DNA from: Planctomycetota bacterium
GTDB lineage: Bacteria > Planctomycetota > SZUA-567 > H5-PLA8
Length of the DNA: 6,085 bases
NCBI GenBank assembly: GCA_025355035.1
Contig: JANXLS010000343.1
Coordinates: 1-6,085 of the forward strand
Direction of reading: 5' to 3'
The number at the start of each line of letters is the position of its first letter. Within the stretch, counting starts at the first letter, position 1. Shown piece after piece: positions 5,374 to 6,085 of the stretch. The position numbers and the translations under genes are program-made. The notes below the pieces were generated by a model that saw only the letters and a program-made list of their open reading frames with translations, had not been told where the DNA came from and made no database searches.

Positions 5374-6085
5374 ATGCGGAATCGGTTGGTTCTGTCGTTT
5401 GCCTTGGTGCTTGTCGTCGCTGGGTTCAGTGGGGCTGCTGGCGAGTTTTTCTTCAAAGATGGCGATAAAGCGGTCATTATCGGTGACAGCATCACTGAGC
5501 AACACCTATATAGCAATTACGTCGAAGCATGGACGGTGATGCGCTTTCCGAAATGGAACATCACGTTTCGGAATACCGGCATTGGCGGAGATCGCTCAAC
5601 GGGCGGAAACGGCCGCTTCAAGCGCGATGTTGTGGCGCTGAACGCGACGGCCCTCACCGTCGATTTCGGAATGAACGATGGTGGCTACCGGGCGTTCGAT
5701 GACAATGGTTTCAAGACCTACATGGGCGGTTTGCAGGGGATGGCCGACCAGGCAAAAGCGGCGAACATGCGCGTCGCTTGGATGACGCCCAGTCCGGTTG
5801 AAAAAGCCGAACTCGGCGCAGCACTGGAAGGCTACAACCAGACGCTGGAAAAATATTCGACCGGCGTGAGTCAGATCGCCGAAAAGAATCACGGCATTTT
5901 CGTCGATCAGTTCCATCCGTTTATTCAAGTCATTGACAAAGCTCGCGCGGTCGATCCGAAGAATCGCATCGGCGGTGGCGATCCTGTTCATCCCGGCCCC
6001 CCGGGACAGGCCGTGATGGCGTGGGGAATCTTGAAGAGACTGAATTTTCCGACGCTCGTTTCAGCGGCGGAAATTGACGCGGCGG
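5374..6085 (+). CDS. Secreted SGNH/GDSL-family hydrolase, 3' end missing
   Basis: The frame is open to the window end (237 codons, no stop), so the C-terminus is missing. Residues 1-23 form a signal peptide: MRNR, a hydrophobic stretch 'LVLSFALVLVVAGF', then 'SGAAG' with cleavage likely near residue 22 or 23. The enzyme is therefore exported. The four SGNH blocks are present in order: block I 'IIGDSIT' (nucleophile S39), block II in 'NTGIGGDRS', block III 'GMND' (N101), block V 'DPVHPG' (D203, H206). A complete Ser-His-Asp active site is thus visible. Family members are esterases or acetylesterases acting on carbohydrate or lipid esters. The form 'KDGDKAVIIGDSITEQ....NYVE' resembles proteins I recall from Planctomycetota and Verrucomicrobiota. 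The exact substrate is unknown. The catalytic domain seems nearly complete, and a further domain may follow outside the window. It may be co-transcribed with the MBL-fold gene, but the 82-base gap and own ribosome binding site leave that open. Confidence 0.9.
   Translation, partial: MRNRLVLSFALVLVVAGFSGAAGEFFFKDGDKAVIIGDSITEQHLYSNYVEAWTVMRFPKWNITFRNTGIGGDRSTGGNGRFKRDVVALNATALTVDFGMNDGGYRAFDDNGFKTYMGGLQGMADQAKAANMRVAWMTPSPVEKAELGAALEGYNQTLEKYSTGVSQIAEKNHGIFVDQFHPFIQVIDKARAVDPKNRIGGGDPVHPGPPGQAVMAWGILKRLNFPTLVSAAEIDAA

Noticed and set aside
5324..5539. Plus-strand open frame of 71 codons before and overlapping the SGNH gene
   Set aside because: It runs out of frame into the signal peptide and SGNH block I coding region; the overlapping frame has all family motifs.

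Overview
This window comes from a bacterium with strong Shine-Dalgarno sites and roughly balanced base composition. I suspect the PVC group (Planctomycetota/Verrucomicrobiota). The reasons are the membrane protein whose tail carries the 'YQLKHGTWPGTLNDCIPEF...PDP...VYSIGKG' pseudopilin-like signature, and the exported SGNH hydrolase of a type I associate with those phyla. This is recognition from memory, not a database result.

Layout. (1) 1-2383, plus strand: the 3' part of a thioredoxin/TlpA-like gene overlaps by 4 bases (ATGA) a 646-residue protein with about seven membrane spans and a large, probably periplasmic, C-terminal part. The two look translationally coupled. (2) 2392-2558: a 163-bp near-palindromic element with ~50-bp terminal inverted repeats. 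It is flanked by TA duplications that rebuild a CTAG target, so it looks like an IS630/Tc1-type MITE. It sits exactly between two convergent genes. (3) 3958-2556, minus strand: mtnD (acireductone dioxygenase) followed by mtnC (acireductone synthase, enolase-phosphatase E1), two consecutive steps of the methionine salvage pathway. mtnD has a plausible promoter and a good ribosome binding site. A terminator-like hairpin with a U-tract lies directly before the mtnC start codon. (4) 3959-4376: a 418-bp divergent intergenic region holding the mtnD promoter and three copies (plus one degenerate copy) of TGCA-N4/5-GTGCAA-N4-TGGAACG. The last copy ends 34 bases before the next gene. (5) 4377-5291, plus strand: a cytoplasmic metallo-beta-lactamase-fold hydrolase of the UlaG/RomA/NAPE-PLD-like type. 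(6) 5374 to the window end, plus strand: a secreted SGNH/GDSL hydrolase, cut off by the window edge.

How the genes work together. MtnC makes acireductone and MtnD oxidises it to the keto acid precursor of methionine, so these two form a functional unit. The thioredoxin-like protein and the membrane protein probably act together at the envelope, in an unknown role. Nothing in the sequence ties the MBL-fold and SGNH hydrolases to either unit. The least explained parts are the MITE-like element, the motif array and the hairpin in front of mtnC.
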